DNA of 64,000 nucleotides, from positions 78,117,217-78,181,216 of the forward strand of contig CM045762.1 in assembly GCA_025200525.1 (NCBI GenBank), in the 5' to 3' direction. Of this stretch, positions 33,473 through 50,209 are shown piece after piece. Within the stretch, counting starts at the first letter, position 1, and the number at the start of each line of letters is the position of its first letter. Under the pieces are notes generated by a model. The model saw nothing but the letters and a program-made list of their open reading frames with translations. It ran no database searches and was not told where the DNA came from. The position numbers and the translations under genes were made by a program. The DNA comes from Camellia lanceoleosa (lineage: Eukaryota; Streptophyta; Magnoliopsida; Ericales; Theaceae).

Positions 33473-35335
33473 GGTGTTACCTGTTACTTGAGTGAGTGAG
33501 AGTGATTGGCTTTATGTGTGGTTAGATGCTATAATCTCTTTGTCATTTATTCATGTCTTCTCTGCATTTAGATTTATATGAACACTTCTCATGCTGCTTG
33601 CAAGATTTCATATAGCTCATTCTGAATGCCCATACTTATTGATTTCATGATCTTATTCTGTACATATCCTTGAGTCAAACTATTGCAAGGGTTTCTGCAC
33701 AAGTGATCAAAGTTCTCTATGGACCACTAACAGTGTTTCTTATACATTTTCAGAGAAATTGACCGAAACTGGCATATGATGGGTGATGTTGAGTCTTTTA
33801 ACCATCTACCATCGTTTTTCACTTTCATGGTTCCTCCTCGCCCATTGAAGCTCTGCATTAGGAAAAGGCTACCTCAGAGGCACCAACCAGGCCATCCTTA
33901 CTCATTGCATACTTCTTTGGTTTGGTCTCTTATTCTTGAGCGTACATGCCACTAGTGAGTGCCCACAAGAAAGAAAAGTCAAAAAAAATAAAAAAATAAA
34001 AATAATACAGGACACATTGATTGAGGGGAAAGCATCGCATGTACTCAACAAATACCCCATGATTCCTAGTGTTTTGACTTTTCTCTATGATGTTTAGTTA
34101 CTCTTGCTCTGAGGTCCAAATGCATCCGATCACTACGAGGATTAACCCTAGCTCTGTGGCCTCTCAAGGATTGCACACACACACTTTCATTATGTGAGCT
34201 CTCATATTTGTTTTTGAGTTGTGCATTCTTATGTTGCTTATGCTCATTGATAAATTTTTATCAGATTTGCTCATGATTTTGTGTTTCATAATGTCAAAAT
34301 TTGCGAGTTTGCAAGTTTCATGGTTTGTGGATTATCTCATCTTAATGTCACATACTTGCTATTGTGCTCTCTCCTTTTTGTTTCAGGTCCCTCTTGGTAG
34401 TGTGAGCTAGTTTTAATTGCTCAGAAGGGTGTTTTTTTGGTCTTTGATTTTTTTTTTTTTATCCGCTCAAGTGGACCTCCTAGCGCTCAAGCGTGTTTTT
34501 ACTTCATCCAACACTTTTGTAGCATGTGCGAGATTTTGAGAGCAGTTTTTTAATGCTTGATCGTCCTTTTCTTAGCTTGAGTGAAGGGACCCGCATAAGT
34601 GAATCCACTCGAGTGTTATGTCTCCCGCTCGAGCAGCATGCCCTAGTATAAATTCTTTCCCCATCGTTTCAGACTCATTTTTTCCCTAATTTTTGCAATT
34701 GCCTCTCTCTATCTCTCATAGGGCTTTGATTGTGACTTCTTTCGGCTTTGATGTGGTCATCCTTCTTCGATTTCCTCCTCTGATTCATCCTTGGTAAGTC
34801 TTTCATTCCCTTTTTTTTTTCTTTTTCTTTTGATCTGTGTTAGGGGTTGTGTATTTCTTGTGCTTTGATTAGTTTGTGTTCTTTGTCCTTGGTTTGGTCA
34901 CTTCCTCATATGTTTACACAGTAGGTTTTTGACCTAACCAATGCCATTATGTTCTATTGGTGAGATTGGGCTTGTTTTTTTGAATCCATGATGAGCGTGT
35001 TTCTTACTTGTGCTTTTATTTTTTCTGTCATGTGACTTGATCTTGTTGGTTTTGTGTCTTATTCACTTGATGCACACACATTCACAGAGGTGCTTAAAGC
35101 TTATTGGTAGGTCACACACCTTATTCACTTGGTTCGATTCTCTCTCAGTTGTGGTATTCTCTTTTACCTGTGGGCATCTCTTATTCTATTGCCTTGCTCT
35201 ATATTTATTGGTCTCATGTTTTCGTTATTGATTTTATTCCATTGTTTTTTTGTCTAACTTGATTTTTGGTTACTAATGGTTTTTTGTTTCTTAACTATTT
35301 TGGGTTTGTTTTGGGGGTGTTCAGTTTGGTTAGTG
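33473..35335 (+). other. Sirevirus 3' untranslated region, first part
   Basis: No convincing ORF. From 34470 to 34640 it carries CGCTCAAG, CTCGAGTG and CCGCTCGAGCAG words resembling those in the LTR, and at 34520-34900 it has T-rich pyrimidine stretches. Such long spacers between pol and the 3' LTR are common in this genus. Confidence 0.5.
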
Positions 35336-35349
35336 TACGTTTTGACCCT

Positions 35350-36455
35350 GAGTTAGCCATGTCCATTGCCAAACATAGGAAGTCCGCAGTGTCTCGCCCC
35401 TCATTTAACACCGATAGATTTCTATCTGTCGATAAAGCCAAGTCTTTTAGAGAGTCTTTCTCCTCTAGGACTGTTCATCTAGAATGCCATGTCTATCCAA
35501 ACACTTTCGAGTCCATTCTCATTCGACCTTTGTTCGATCCATTAGCAGGTGACTTTGTTTGTCCTTCTCCGGATGCCAAAACCTTGATTAGGTCCGTGAG
35601 TTTTATTGTAACATTATGGGTATTGATGATATTGGCCCTTCCTTCTAGACATGGGTTCGTTCTAAGTCTATCTCTGTTACACCTGATTTTATTAGAGAGC
35701 TCCTAGGCATTGACCATGTTTTTCCGGAGCACTATTCTTTTCCTATCCGCTCCACATTTGATTTCAAAGAGGTGGCCGCTGTCTTGTGTGGTAGGCCTCG
35801 TAATTGGGTCAAGGGCACTCTGATTAAACAGTTTGAACTCCTTTCCGAGTTTTTTCTGCTTAATCTTATTATCTGTGCAAATATCATAGTCACCACTCAT
35901 TCTTTTGAAATCAATCAAGAACAAGGGTTTGTTCTTTTCTGCATCGCTCACTATCTCTCCATCAATCTCGCAACCCTTATTCTTCTCAAGATAATTGCCA
36001 TTTTTTGGAACAAGCAATTAGGATTGCCCTATGGTTGTTTGATCAACCGCCTTCGCTTCGCTTGAGGTCCCGGTCTTCGAGGACAATGAGTATGCCACCC
36101 CTATTAAACCCTTTACTAAGAAGACTATTTCTTAGAGTCGGGCACATGTTAAGGGGAAGTCTTCTAGGGCTGGTCCTTCTACAGGTGCTGAGGATATTCT
36201 AGTTGAGGAGGTAAAGATTGATGCAAAGGATACCGGTGCAAAGGAGGCCGATGATCATCCTCGACCTTCGTGGGTCACCGGCTGCTTTGAGCAATCAGTG
36301 ACTCAGCGGTTGGACCGCTTCGATGCTTGCCTCGATGCCTTTGATGGCCGACTTGGACATTTGGAGCAGTCTGCCGCCCAGACTACTCTTTAGCTTGCTC
36401 AGATTATCTCATTGCTTCAACTACAGCAGCCTCAGCCACCTCTAGCTAATCCTTG
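35350..36455 (+). pseudogene. Sirevirus extra (third) ORF, degenerate
   Basis: Starts with MSIAKHRKSAVSRPSFNTDRF at 35359. After frameshifts near 35595 and 36062 and stops at 35653, 36136 and 36391, a coherent protein of about 360 residues is still visible: FVCPSPDAKTLIR, then TWVRSKSISVTPDFIRELLG, FKEVAAVLCGRPRNW, and a C-terminal region with a heptad-like stretch (SVTQRLDRFDACLDAFDGRL). The middle resembles the 'putative plant transposon protein' type often found in LTR elements. It occupies the position where Sireviruses carry an env-like ORF, but I see no clear signal peptide or transmembrane pair, so env identity is not supported. Confidence 0.55.
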
Positions 36456-36892
36456 ACTATATTTTTCTTGGACTGTTTGTGTTTGACTCCCGGCCAAAAA
36501 GAGGGAAAATTTTACTTGCATTTGGTACAGTTGGCTATGCTATTTGGGCAGCTGGCTATTTTGTTTTAGAACTACTTTAGTTAGTGTTTTGGAACTGATA
36601 CATTGTTTCATCTATTTTAGAAATGCTGTAGTTATTTTGTTTTTTTTCATATCTATTGCTTTTTATTAACTTATTGAGTTCCACAGTTTTGTTTTTATGT
36701 GGTATGTTGGAAGTTGTTTCACAGGTGGATAGTGGATTGTTCTAAATTGTTCAAATTCAAACTATTTGTCCATCAAATCTATTTTTGTGGTTTTTGCGGA
36801 TTCTGTTTTGTATCTGATAGGTTGTGTTAGTCAGTGTGTCTCGTGTGTGTGTTTTTAGGAAAAATTATTAGTAAAGTTTTGTCTGGGAATCG
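36456..36892 (+). other. Sirevirus 3' untranslated region, second part
   Basis: Non-coding, T-rich, leading to the polypurine tract. Confidence 0.5.
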
Positions 36893-36906
36893 ACAAAGGG
36901 CAAGAT
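36893..36906 (+). promoter_or_regulatory. Polypurine tract
   Basis: GACAAAGGGCAAGA directly before TTGTTGAG, the usual layout CAAGGGGGAGATTG.. of copia elements for plus-strand priming. Confidence 0.75.
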
Positions 36907-37806
36907 TGTTGAGTCCATACTTGTTGCTAATTCTGCGAACAAACTCAGTTTTATAGAGTTGTAATTTTTTCCTTGGTTTTGGTCTTACTGCTCAAGTGGG
37001 AACATTTGCGCTCGAGCGGAGGATGCACCTTCTTAGTAGTTTGGCTTGTCTGCACAAATATTGGGAGGCATGTTTTTGCGCTCGAGTGTGAGTTCTAACA
37101 CTTGAGCAGAGACTTGTTTAATCACACGCGTTTTAGTGACTTTGCTTGAGCGGCAAGTTCTGCGTTCAAGCGGGGTATGCTGTCCCTGTTTTCTATATAT
37201 ATGTGTTTAAGTCTTTTTTCAGGGTTAATGGTTTTAGATCTACTTTGGGGGCTCTAGGGTTTTCTTTTGAGACTAGTTTGCTAGTTTTCCTTTGATGCTT
37301 GCTTGAGTATTAAATTCACATGGTCGAATAATACACATCAAAGGGTTGTTTGAATGATCATCTTCAAGAGTGTGCTTCTTCGGTGGAATCCGGAGATTCA
37401 AGGGTGAAGCATTTGAAGGAGTTCGAAGCTGTGTGTAGTCGTTGAGTTGACGTGGATGTTGTGGAATCAATATTAATCAAATCAATCCTGAGACGAAGGT
37501 TGCGGTGGAAGATATACAAAGCGTTGAAGACAAATTGACAAAGTTTAGGTAATTTGTTTGAGTATTTTGTATTATTTGTTTCCTTCATAGTGGATTATTT
37601 TGTATGCTTTGGTGATTTTTTAATCACAATTGAGGTGCTCCAATAGTGATTTTTTTTCACGTAAAATCGTTGGTGTCTATTTATTGTTTCAAACAATAAT
37701 CTAAATTACTTTCAGACATGCTAGGTGATTTAGATTGTCAATTTTAATTGTTTGGGAATTAGTACAATTAATTTTTGATCTAATCACGAATCACTTAGGT
37801 TTTTCA
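36907..37806 (+). repeat. Sirevirus 3' LTR
   Basis: A 900-bp LTR that begins TGTTGAGTCC and ends TTTTTCA, with ATTCA after it. The 5' region has CTGCTCAAGTGGG, GCGCTCGAGCGGAGG, GCGCTCGAGTGTGAG, CACTTGAGCAG and GCTTGAGCGGCAAG (36990-37170), then a TATA box CTATATATATG at 37194. The last ~380 bases match the truncated 5' LTR. Confidence 0.85.
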
Positions 37807-37811
37807 ATTCA

Positions 37812-39059
37812 TCAATATTTGTTCTAGTAATAATCTTTTGTGTCTTCATTTTATTTATTTGTTTTTAATTTTCCTATAATTTTCTATTAGCACCCAGATG
37901 CTTGTTTCTGTCTACCTTTTTTTTTTTTTCTTTCTAAACTTAAATATATATATATATATATATAGGGGGAAATTGCAATATTTCATGATTTTCAAAAGAA
38001 GAAGTACTAAATAACATACTTAGAAGTGCTTTACAAATGATCACAAATCAAGGGACAGAGCCATTTCAGGAAATGTTCTCTTACAAGGAACATTAGATCA
38101 AAATACAAAATAAGGGCATTGATATACAAATTTTATTCTAAACCTAATTCAATAAAATACCTATAAAACTTACTTTGATTTCACATCAGTAGTTAAATCA
38201 CTTCATATAGCTTATCGATAGTCACATTTCAAACAACAAAATCACATGGATATCAAAGAGAGATTGAAGAAAACCCGATTAGTAATAAAAAAAACATAGA
38301 CAAATATTTACAGAATGCGTAGATAGAGACAGTAGTAGAAGAAGTGAAAATAGATAAACATAAATTCAATTAAGAAATTGAGAGAGAGAAGTAGAGGAAG
38401 TGAGATACAAAGCAAAAAGGGAACAAACCTATAGGGGTAGACTGAAACACCGATGGTCTCGCACAGCAACAGCAAACGGCAGAAACCTAATGATCAACAA
38501 ACATCTATGCGGGTGTGCAATTGTAAGAGAAGGTTGTGCAAGAGTAAAAATCGGAGAGAGTGATGATGAGGTTTACCTATCCTAGAAAAAAAGAAGGGAA
38601 TTTTGAAAGGGAACATCCCACTGTCTCAACAATTTCTAGAGGCAGATCACCAAAAAAATAATAAAAACAATTTTTAAGATTTTCTTTTTTTTTTGAAAAA
38701 AAATTAAAACTAATTTGAGAACAATAAAAATAAAAAATATATTTTTAAAATTTTAAAAATAATTTATGACATCCTAAAAGATAAAATTATATAAAAATAA
38801 TAAGTATTTTTTTTATTATTTTCTCACCAATTTTTTTTTTATTTAGAAAAAAAAAACTCTGAAGTAAGTTTATGAAAATAGAACCAAATATATTGAAATT
38901 GATAATCTAACCACATTCTTTGAAAAAGTTTAGATTATCTCAAATTATTCATCTCAACTTAAAAGTGTATTTGGGCTTGATAGGCTCATTTTGTGATCTA
39001 ATTTGATGATCACTTTAATTTTACAATAACTAGAATATTAAAACTCTATGAAAAGTTAT
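37812..39059. other. CACTA interior, right part: non-coding
   Basis: No transposase-like frame. A (TA)n tract lies at 37947-37963 and A/T homopolymers at 38680-38870. The 61-codon ORF at 38400 has no recognisable features. Confidence 0.55.
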
Positions 39060-39410
39060 AATAAAAACACAACTCACTAAATCACCTCGTTTCGCTAGCA
39101 AAACTTTTACCGACGAATAGTGTTATCATCGCTAAATGTTTAACTCTTTGCTCACGCCAACTTGTCATTGCCAAAAGTAGGCACACTAATAGCAACGGTT
39201 ATTGTATTGCTAAAAAATAAGTCTCGTAGCTAAAATTTTTTAATTTTGGCACCAATCAATAATTTTGGCACTTAGTGAATGTTAAGCTTTTTTAGTGACG
39301 GTAGTAAATTGCGTCGGTGAAGGTCTACTTTTACCAACGAAATTCATCACTATGTCGCCAAAAATAAACTTTTGGCTATGAAAAATTGACGTCGTCACCA
39401 AAAGTGGAAT
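39060..39410. repeat. CACTA right subterminal repeats
   Basis: Words such as TTTTACCGACGAA, TTGCCAAAAGTAG, GCGTCGGTGAAGG, TACTTTTACCAACGAAAT and GTCGCCAAAAATAAACTTTTGGC mirror the left end in opposite orientation. Confidence 0.7.
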
Positions 39411-39424
39411 TTCTTGTATTGAAT

Positions 39425-40130
39425 TTCGGCTCAGGTCAACACATGAAGAATGTGTGCAGTTGAAGTTGTCAATAGTGATTGGGTATGGACTATGAACCCA
39501 TCACTGAAAATTGATGTCGTTTACTTGAAATATAGTGAATTGAAGTCATCTGGAGTGTGTTGTCAGTGGGAGAACCTATTCGTACGGATGCAGTTAGATT
39601 GGTGGCAAAAACGTGCGCATGTATGGCCAAGTCACAATCGGACGTCTATCTATGAGGTAATTTCATAGATGAAAGTTAGCATGAGGCAAAATTTTGGTAC
39701 CAAGGTAAACATGCCCAACTCAGGTTTTTCACCTCATTATAGTGTGATGAAGTGGGAGATGAAGGCATAAGGGGTGATCATACCATGATATGATGGACCC
39801 TCTCACACAGGATCATAGCCTATAAAGTAGTGATGTACAAACCTTCCTGCCAAAAAGAGAAGCAATCTGGAAATGTAGAAGGATTTGAGTTTGAACCTTT
39901 GAGTTATAATGGTTCATATAAGAGTTATCAACCCAGCAGTTGCAATGGTTCCAAGAGGCACCATTAAGCCTATATATACATGGTTATAAAGATGGCACAA
40001 AGCACTTGAACACCAACTCTTATACCATGTTTTTCACTTTCCGAATTCTCAACTTTCTTGCATGATAAACACCCTCACGTGATTGTCGATCATTCCTATT
40101 TTTCTATCATCAGATACACTGGTGTTAGAC
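39425..40130 (+). other. Probable continuation of the split copia element (LTR-like)
   Basis: Non-coding. It has an LTR-like promoter: CTATATATACATGG at 39972, then a short leader. It begins immediately after the CACTA target duplication, so it was continuous with 16303-16601 before the CACTA insertion; there the copia RNase H ends and a 3' LTR would be expected. LTR limits cannot be set because no second copy is in the window. Confidence 0.4.
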
Positions 40131-41820
40131 ATAGAATTTCCTGCTTTTATAGATAGGCTATAGATTAATACTTTAGGCTTGAAAAATAATATTTATCACC
40201 ACATATTTTCCCTAAGTTTAACAAATGTTATGCATATCTATATAAAATGTATCATATTTAAAAAAGTAATAGTAAATTCATTATTTCTGAAATATGATAG
40301 ATTTGACATATATATATATAGTTTTCATGTGAATTTACAAATATACAAAAAGAAAAAAGAAAAAAAAGAAAAGAGATTAAAAATGCATCGCGAAGATTGT
40401 GAGAGCTTTATTTTATTTTTATTTTGAAGATAATTATTTGATGAAACAAGAAGATTACAGAAGATGGTGAGAGTTGCTTTTAGTGCAACGTGTAGTTAGC
40501 ATATGTATGTTGATTTCATGAAGTTGTATGTGATCACTATCAATAATATTGATCCCCTATTTGAGATTGCAATATCATCTTGTGCAAGCTCTAATAGTAT
40601 TATTCGAGAAAAAAATTAGTAAAAAAATCTATTTTTAGGGATGTGTATGACATTAGATTTAAGAATTATTTTGCTTTAGTTATAAAGACATAAATAATAA
40701 AATTGTTTAGTGAGAATTTTAAGTTATTATTTTGAAGGATATATATATATACATATTTTGATTCTTCACCCATTGTCTGATCGTCACTAGAAAAGTCGTT
40801 GATGTCAAAAAACTCACAGGCGGATCAACTAGCAGTTGGTGGTGGTGATGTAGAAACAAATATGTAAATGTAATAGACAAATAAGTGACACATAGACAAA
40901 TAAGTGATAAGTGAAATGGTGAATAGATAGGCAGATAGGTAAAGACAATTGTTATTGTCCTTACAGCGGCAAAGGATTAGAGTTTGGGCCATTGTACCAA
41001 AAGTTTTAAACTTAGATTTATGGCCCCCATGCCTTATTATTTTAAAATAAAAAAAAATAACTGAAAGGAAGAGAAGTCACAATTTGATCCAATATATTGT
41101 CAAATTATATATTTTAATATTTATGAATTTTCAAATGAGTATTTTTGAATTTTTGTAGACAGCTATGATAGGATCCCATAATTTTTGTCCAAAAAATTAA
41201 AGTTGACATGCGGATTAGATTGATTTTACATGTGAACCCCATCAAGCAAGAGTTCATTTTTTAAGTAAACTTTTTAACAAAAATTCTAAATCCCTATTCT
41301 TTTTTGTTTTGCAGCCACTGATTAGAATAGAATCTTTAATCTCACAATTCTAGGTTTCGTAATTTCATATTTTAAAAAAAAAAATACAAAATTAATTTTT
41401 AATAGAAAATTCAATTCATAGATTTTTAAGGGACAAATTTAGGACTAGATCGATTTACAAACACACATGCTAGCATTCTAAATCCTTATTGTTGGTCATA
41501 TACTCTGTTAATTTGAATTGTTAATTTTGTATGACCTATGTGTCAATAATTGGTGAAAAGCTCATATTGATCGATTAATGATAGTCAAATAATTTAATTG
41601 TATTTTAAAAAAGGTTGAACTCATTTAAATGGCTCATTTAAAATCTTTGGATAACCAAATAGGTCGCTAGTTAAAGTTTTGTAAACATAACAATGAAACC
41701 CCTTGCATACAAACAAATATATATATATATATATTTGGTATATAACATTTCTCTAAGCTCACGCTCATTAAACAATGGGAAAATATGTACATAAAAAAGG
41801 GACTGGCTAACAAATTTCAG
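40131..41820. other. Intergenic, no gene seen
   Basis: AT-rich with (TA)n at 40311-40320, 40740-40752 and 41719-41734 and a GTGACACATAGACAAATAAGTGATAAGTG repeat near 40880-40910. No ORF with features. Confidence 0.55.
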
Positions 41821-42052
41821 TGATATTTTTAAAGGAAAACTAAATCTATAGAAGATATTATTCAGTCAATCACAATTACAGAGTTTGCACTTTATTTATA
41901 TAAAAGAATGCCTACTAGTTAACTATGATTACAACTAACCAAACCAATCTAACTCTAGTTATTACTGCCTAACTAATTTTGTTGAGATGACTGGCCCCTT
42001 TTCTTGCCTTTGGCCCACCCCCTTTTTTTGGCTTCAGCCCAACTCCTTATCA
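41821..42052 (-). repeat. 3' LTR of minus-strand copia element
   Basis: On the plus strand it runs from TGATATTTTTAAAGG to CTCCTTATCA; TGATA/TATCA ends are inverted. It is next to a polypurine tract (TTGAGGGGGCA on the minus strand, 42053-42063). A TATA box (TTTATATAAATA on the minus strand) lies near 41891-41903. It matches 43909-44093. Confidence 0.75.
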
Positions 42053-42096
42053 TGCCCCCTCAAGCTTAGGGGAGTTTGAGAGACCATAAGCTTGTG

Positions 42097-43905
42097 CTAC
42101 AAATACTGAAATCGATGAGAAGAAAACGGTTTGGTGAATATATCAGCAAGCTGATCCACAGAAGAGATGTGACAAATATGAAGCTTCTTTGCTGCAACTC
42201 TTTCTCTATCATAATGGTAGTCCACCCCAATGTGTTTGGACCGTGCATGAAAGACAGGATTATTGGACAAAGAGATGGCAAACATATTATCACACCAAAG
42301 AGTGGGCACTGAAACTGAAATATGAAGATCAAATAAAAGCATACCAAGCCAGCTAAGTTCCGCAGTGGTGTGAGCTAAAGCCCGATATTCGGCCTCAATA
42401 GAAGACTTGGATATAGTAGATTGCTTCTTAGTAGACCATAAATCAAGTTGGGACCTAAGAAGACACAATAACCAGTTGTAGATCTTCGATCAATAGAGTA
42501 GCCTGCCCAATCAGAACCGGAGAAAGCATTTAAAGTGAGAGGTCCTAGTGTAAAATGTAGACCATGATGAAGAGTGCCTTTGAGATATCTAAGTAATCTT
42601 TTGGCCAAAGCAAAGTGACTGGTAAGAGGAGTTTGAAGGAACTAATAGACACGATTGATAGCAAAAGCCAAGTCAGGTCTTGTAATAGTAAGATACTGTA
42701 GGGCACTAACAAGACTTCGATAAAGGAAAGGCCGAGAGAAGGGCAAATAAAAACAGTAGACTTGAGAGACATAGGAGATGGGGTAGATTTACAATTTGTC
42801 ATACTAGCTTTGGCCAAAATCTCAGTAGCATACTTCTTCTGAGACATGAAATAGCATGAGGTAGATGAGGTAATAGATATACCCTAAAAATAGTCAAGAA
42901 GACCCAATTCCTTCATGGAAAAACTAGAGTGCATCTAAGTGATAAGGGTGGAAATATAAGAAGGATCACTGCCTGTGAAAAGAATATCATCAACATATAT
43001 TAAGAGAATAGTGATGGAGGCAGAAGTCTTCTTAACAAATAAGGATGAATTATAATGACTAGCCTAGAAGCCTTGTTTGAGAAGAAATGTAGAAAAAGTA
43101 GAGAACCAAGCTCTGGGAGCTTGCTTGAGCCCATAAAGAGTCTTGTGCAATTTGCAGACCATGGATGGATGCTCTTTATGAACAAAACCAAGAGGTTGAT
43201 GCATATAAAAGCATTGAAGATATCAAGTTGTTTGATGGACCAGTTGAAGTGAAGAGCTAAACATAAGAGAAGTCTAATAGTAGGTTGCTTTGCTACTGGA
43301 CTAAAGGTCTCAAAATAATTAATACCTTCAGTTTGGAGAAATTCTTTGGCAACCAATTTGGCTTTGTACAAAACAATTGTACCATCTGAATTTTTCTTGA
43401 GACGAAAAACCCATTTGCAACCGATAGCTTTTGGTAGAAGGAAGAGGGACCAAAGACCAAGTTCCTTGTCGCATTAAAGCTGTGTATTCATCAACCATGG
43501 CAACAGTCCGGGCAGCTAATTGAGCAGCTTCTTGATAACATTAAGGCTCAACCAGGTCAGAAGAAGGGAGATTAGTAGAAGTGAGGAAACAAGTAGGATG
43601 ATAAGATTTAGACCGAGTAACCATGGGGTAAGTATTAGTAGAAAAAATAGAGTAAGAGGCAGATGGGAGAGTAGGAAAATGAATAAAAATAGAAGAAATA
43701 AGGATTTGAGAAGATGGAGAAGAAGGAATATAAGGAGAAGAAGGGACAACAGAAACTGGTAAAGCTGTTGTGTGTGAAACAGACTGAACTGGAGGCAAAG
43801 CAGCAGCCGAAATTGTACACTGATGAGCAAGCTGAGTTGGATGGTGAGTAGTAGGCTGAGCTGTAGGCAGAACAAATACTGCAGATAGGTTAGCATGCTA
43901 AGAAG
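42097..43905 (-). pseudogene. Ty1/copia RT-RNase H, minus strand, broken
   Basis: From right to left: a Ser/Pro-rich linker with the PMVTRSKS motif that usually separates integrase and RT; MVDEYTALMRQGTWSLVP; YKAKLVAKEFLQTEGINYFE; the [15 protein letters not shown] motif; catalytic YVDD at 42986-42997; then RNase H with FSGSDWAGYSIDRRSTTGYC, EAEYRALA, LWCDNMFAISLSNNP and GVDYHYDRE, ending QLADIFTKP. Several frameshifts separate these blocks. gag, protease and integrase are deleted: the linker is joined directly to a truncated LTR at 43909. Confidence 0.85.
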
Positions 43906-43908
43906 CAT

Positions 43909-44079
43909 AAAGGAAAACTAAATCTATAGAAGATATTATTCAATCAATCACAATTATAGAGTTTGTACTTTATTTATATAAAAGGATGCCATGATTACAA
44001 CTAACCAAACCAATCTAACTCTACTTATAACTGAGCTCTCTTTTTGACTTTGACTCAGCTCTTTTTGCTTAGCTTTGGC

Positions 44080-44093
<14 letters not shown>
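43909..44093 (-). repeat. 5' LTR of minus-strand copia, truncated, abutting the terpene synthase
   Basis: Matches 41831-42052 with small indels and ends CTCCTTATCA at 44093. The next bases to the right are terpene synthase coding sequence. No clear 5-bp target duplication was found between the outer flanks of the two LTRs. Confidence 0.75.
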
Positions 44094-48917
<4,824 letters not shown>

Positions 48918-48920
48918 CTA

Positions 48921-50209
48921 TGAATACAAATATAGAGAGTGATGAGAAGTGGATTCATTAACATTAAACTGGATTCATTAACATTAATAATGGTGATGTT
49001 ACACACCAATTAATTATTATACTAATTAATGTACTAACACATGATGTAACATTGTAATTTCAAAATTACAAATCTCATCCATTATACAAATTATAAAGAT
49101 TCAAAACCAATAAAACTATACCATATCAACTATTAGCATACATTAGTATACCTATTGAAGTGTATAGCTTTATTCAATTAATAATCAGGGATGATTTTAT
49201 AACAGAAAATAAATTTTATATGTTTGAATTATGTAGTAAAGATTGGCCACAAATGAAATGAGTTTTTGGAAACAGCAAAAGCAAAATTAAAGACTATGGA
49301 AGTTTAGGGTTAACTTTTTTAGTTGTTTTTTTTATAAAAAAAATAAAATAAAAAAAATTAGGGGTTTGTGGTTAGAAAAGTGCTAGAATTTTTTTTTTTT
49401 TTTTTTTTAACAAAAAAAATTAATGTGACAATTTGTTCACATACTTTGAGTGTAAACAATATACATTTTGTAATTGGTAAAAAGTAAGGAGTCTACACAT
49501 TTAGATGGGGTTATTACAATTTTTGAATATGAAGCTTGATATTTTCTATAAGCAACAACAAAACAAAAAAAAAAAAAAAGAAAGGAAAAAAAAAAAGAAA
49601 AAAGAAGGCACCGCTCTTTCTGAATTTTTTTGTCATTAGTGATTTCTTTTTCAAATTATGTCAAAATTTTTTATTTTTTCGACCTCGCTTGTCGAGACAA
49701 ATCCAAAAAGTATATTGTTTTTTTGAAAAATTTCAGAAAAAAATTCACTAAAAACAAAAATAAACAAAAAAAGTTGCTTATTTTTGTCTTTTTTAGATTT
49801 TTTTTGGATTTTTTTAAAAAGAATTATAATTTTTTGATTTGTCTTGTCAAGCTGAATTTAGAAATCTAAAATTTTTGGAATTTTTTTTAAAAAAATCACT
49901 AAATACAAAAATAAACAAAAAATTATAATTCTTTTTGTTGAATTTAGAAATCTAAAATTTTTTGAAAAATTTTAAGAAAAAAATCACTAAATAAAAAATA
50001 AACAAAAAACCAAAAACCGCTCTTTCCAAAACTTCCCGAAAACAGAATCTACTCTCCAAAAATATATGAATAAATTCATTCTCCATTTTACGGTATGTGT
50101 TGGCTAACAAAAAATCGGAAATGTCATTTAACAGTAATGGTAGAGGGCCCTAATTTTCATTCTCCTATTACAACATTTTTTTTTAGGAAAATCCTTCCTA
50201 GTTCTAAAT
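48921..50209. other. Intergenic/upstream of exon 2: no exon 1 found; AT-rich tandem repeats
   Basis: I looked on the minus strand for terpene synthase exon 1 (Arg-Arg and IW motifs) and saw none. 49690-50010 has three diverged copies of a ~120-bp unit with TTTAGAAATCTAAAATTTTT and AAAAAATCACTAAATACAAAAATAAAC. Long A- and T-runs are frequent. Confidence 0.5.

Larger units (their letters stand above)
19036..37806 (+). mobile_element. Sirevirus (SIRE/Maximus-type Ty1/copia), defective, with two insertions
   Basis: Order on the plus strand: truncated 5' LTR, PBS, gag, protease, integrase, RT, RNase H, a long 3' region with an extra ORF, PPT and 3' LTR. Sirevirus hallmarks are the gag zinc knuckle followed by an acidic stretch, a coiled coil, a second CHHC-type knuckle and KSGLGYD. 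Pol is interrupted at 23533-27879 and 28633-32900. Without those insertions the element would be about 10 kb, typical of this genus. The 3' LTR is followed by ATTCA, but the 5' LTR has lost its outer part so the duplication cannot be checked. Many stops and frameshifts show it is inactive. Confidence 0.85.
16602..39421. mobile_element. CACTA (En/Spm-like) transposon, non-autonomous, hosting a Sirevirus
   Basis: The left terminus CATTACAAGAAATTGCATTT and the complement of the right terminus CAATACAAGAAATTCCACTT match at 19 of 22 positions and fit the plant CACTACAAGAAA consensus apart from the third base. The 3-bp duplication AAT (16599-16601, 39422-39424) is the correct length for CACTA. Subterminal repeats of the CGGCAAAAGTAAACTTTTGGC type fill both ends (16630-17100 and 39060-39410) in opposite orientation, as expected for transposase-binding sites. 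No transposase ORF is present. Without the Sirevirus the element would be about 4 kb. It splits a copia fragment. Confidence 0.85.

Noticed and set aside
41506..41820. Longer left LTR for the minus-strand copia, starting at TGTTAATTTG
   Set aside because: It would give an approximate ACTC flank, but this region has no counterpart in the right LTR; the TGATA/TATCA limits at 41821-42052 fit better.
43516..43908. Leu-rich ORF of 130 codons on the minus strand and an Arg-rich ORF on the plus strand
   Set aside because: Shadow frames of the copia Ser/Pro linker, which is recognised in another frame by PMVTRSKS.
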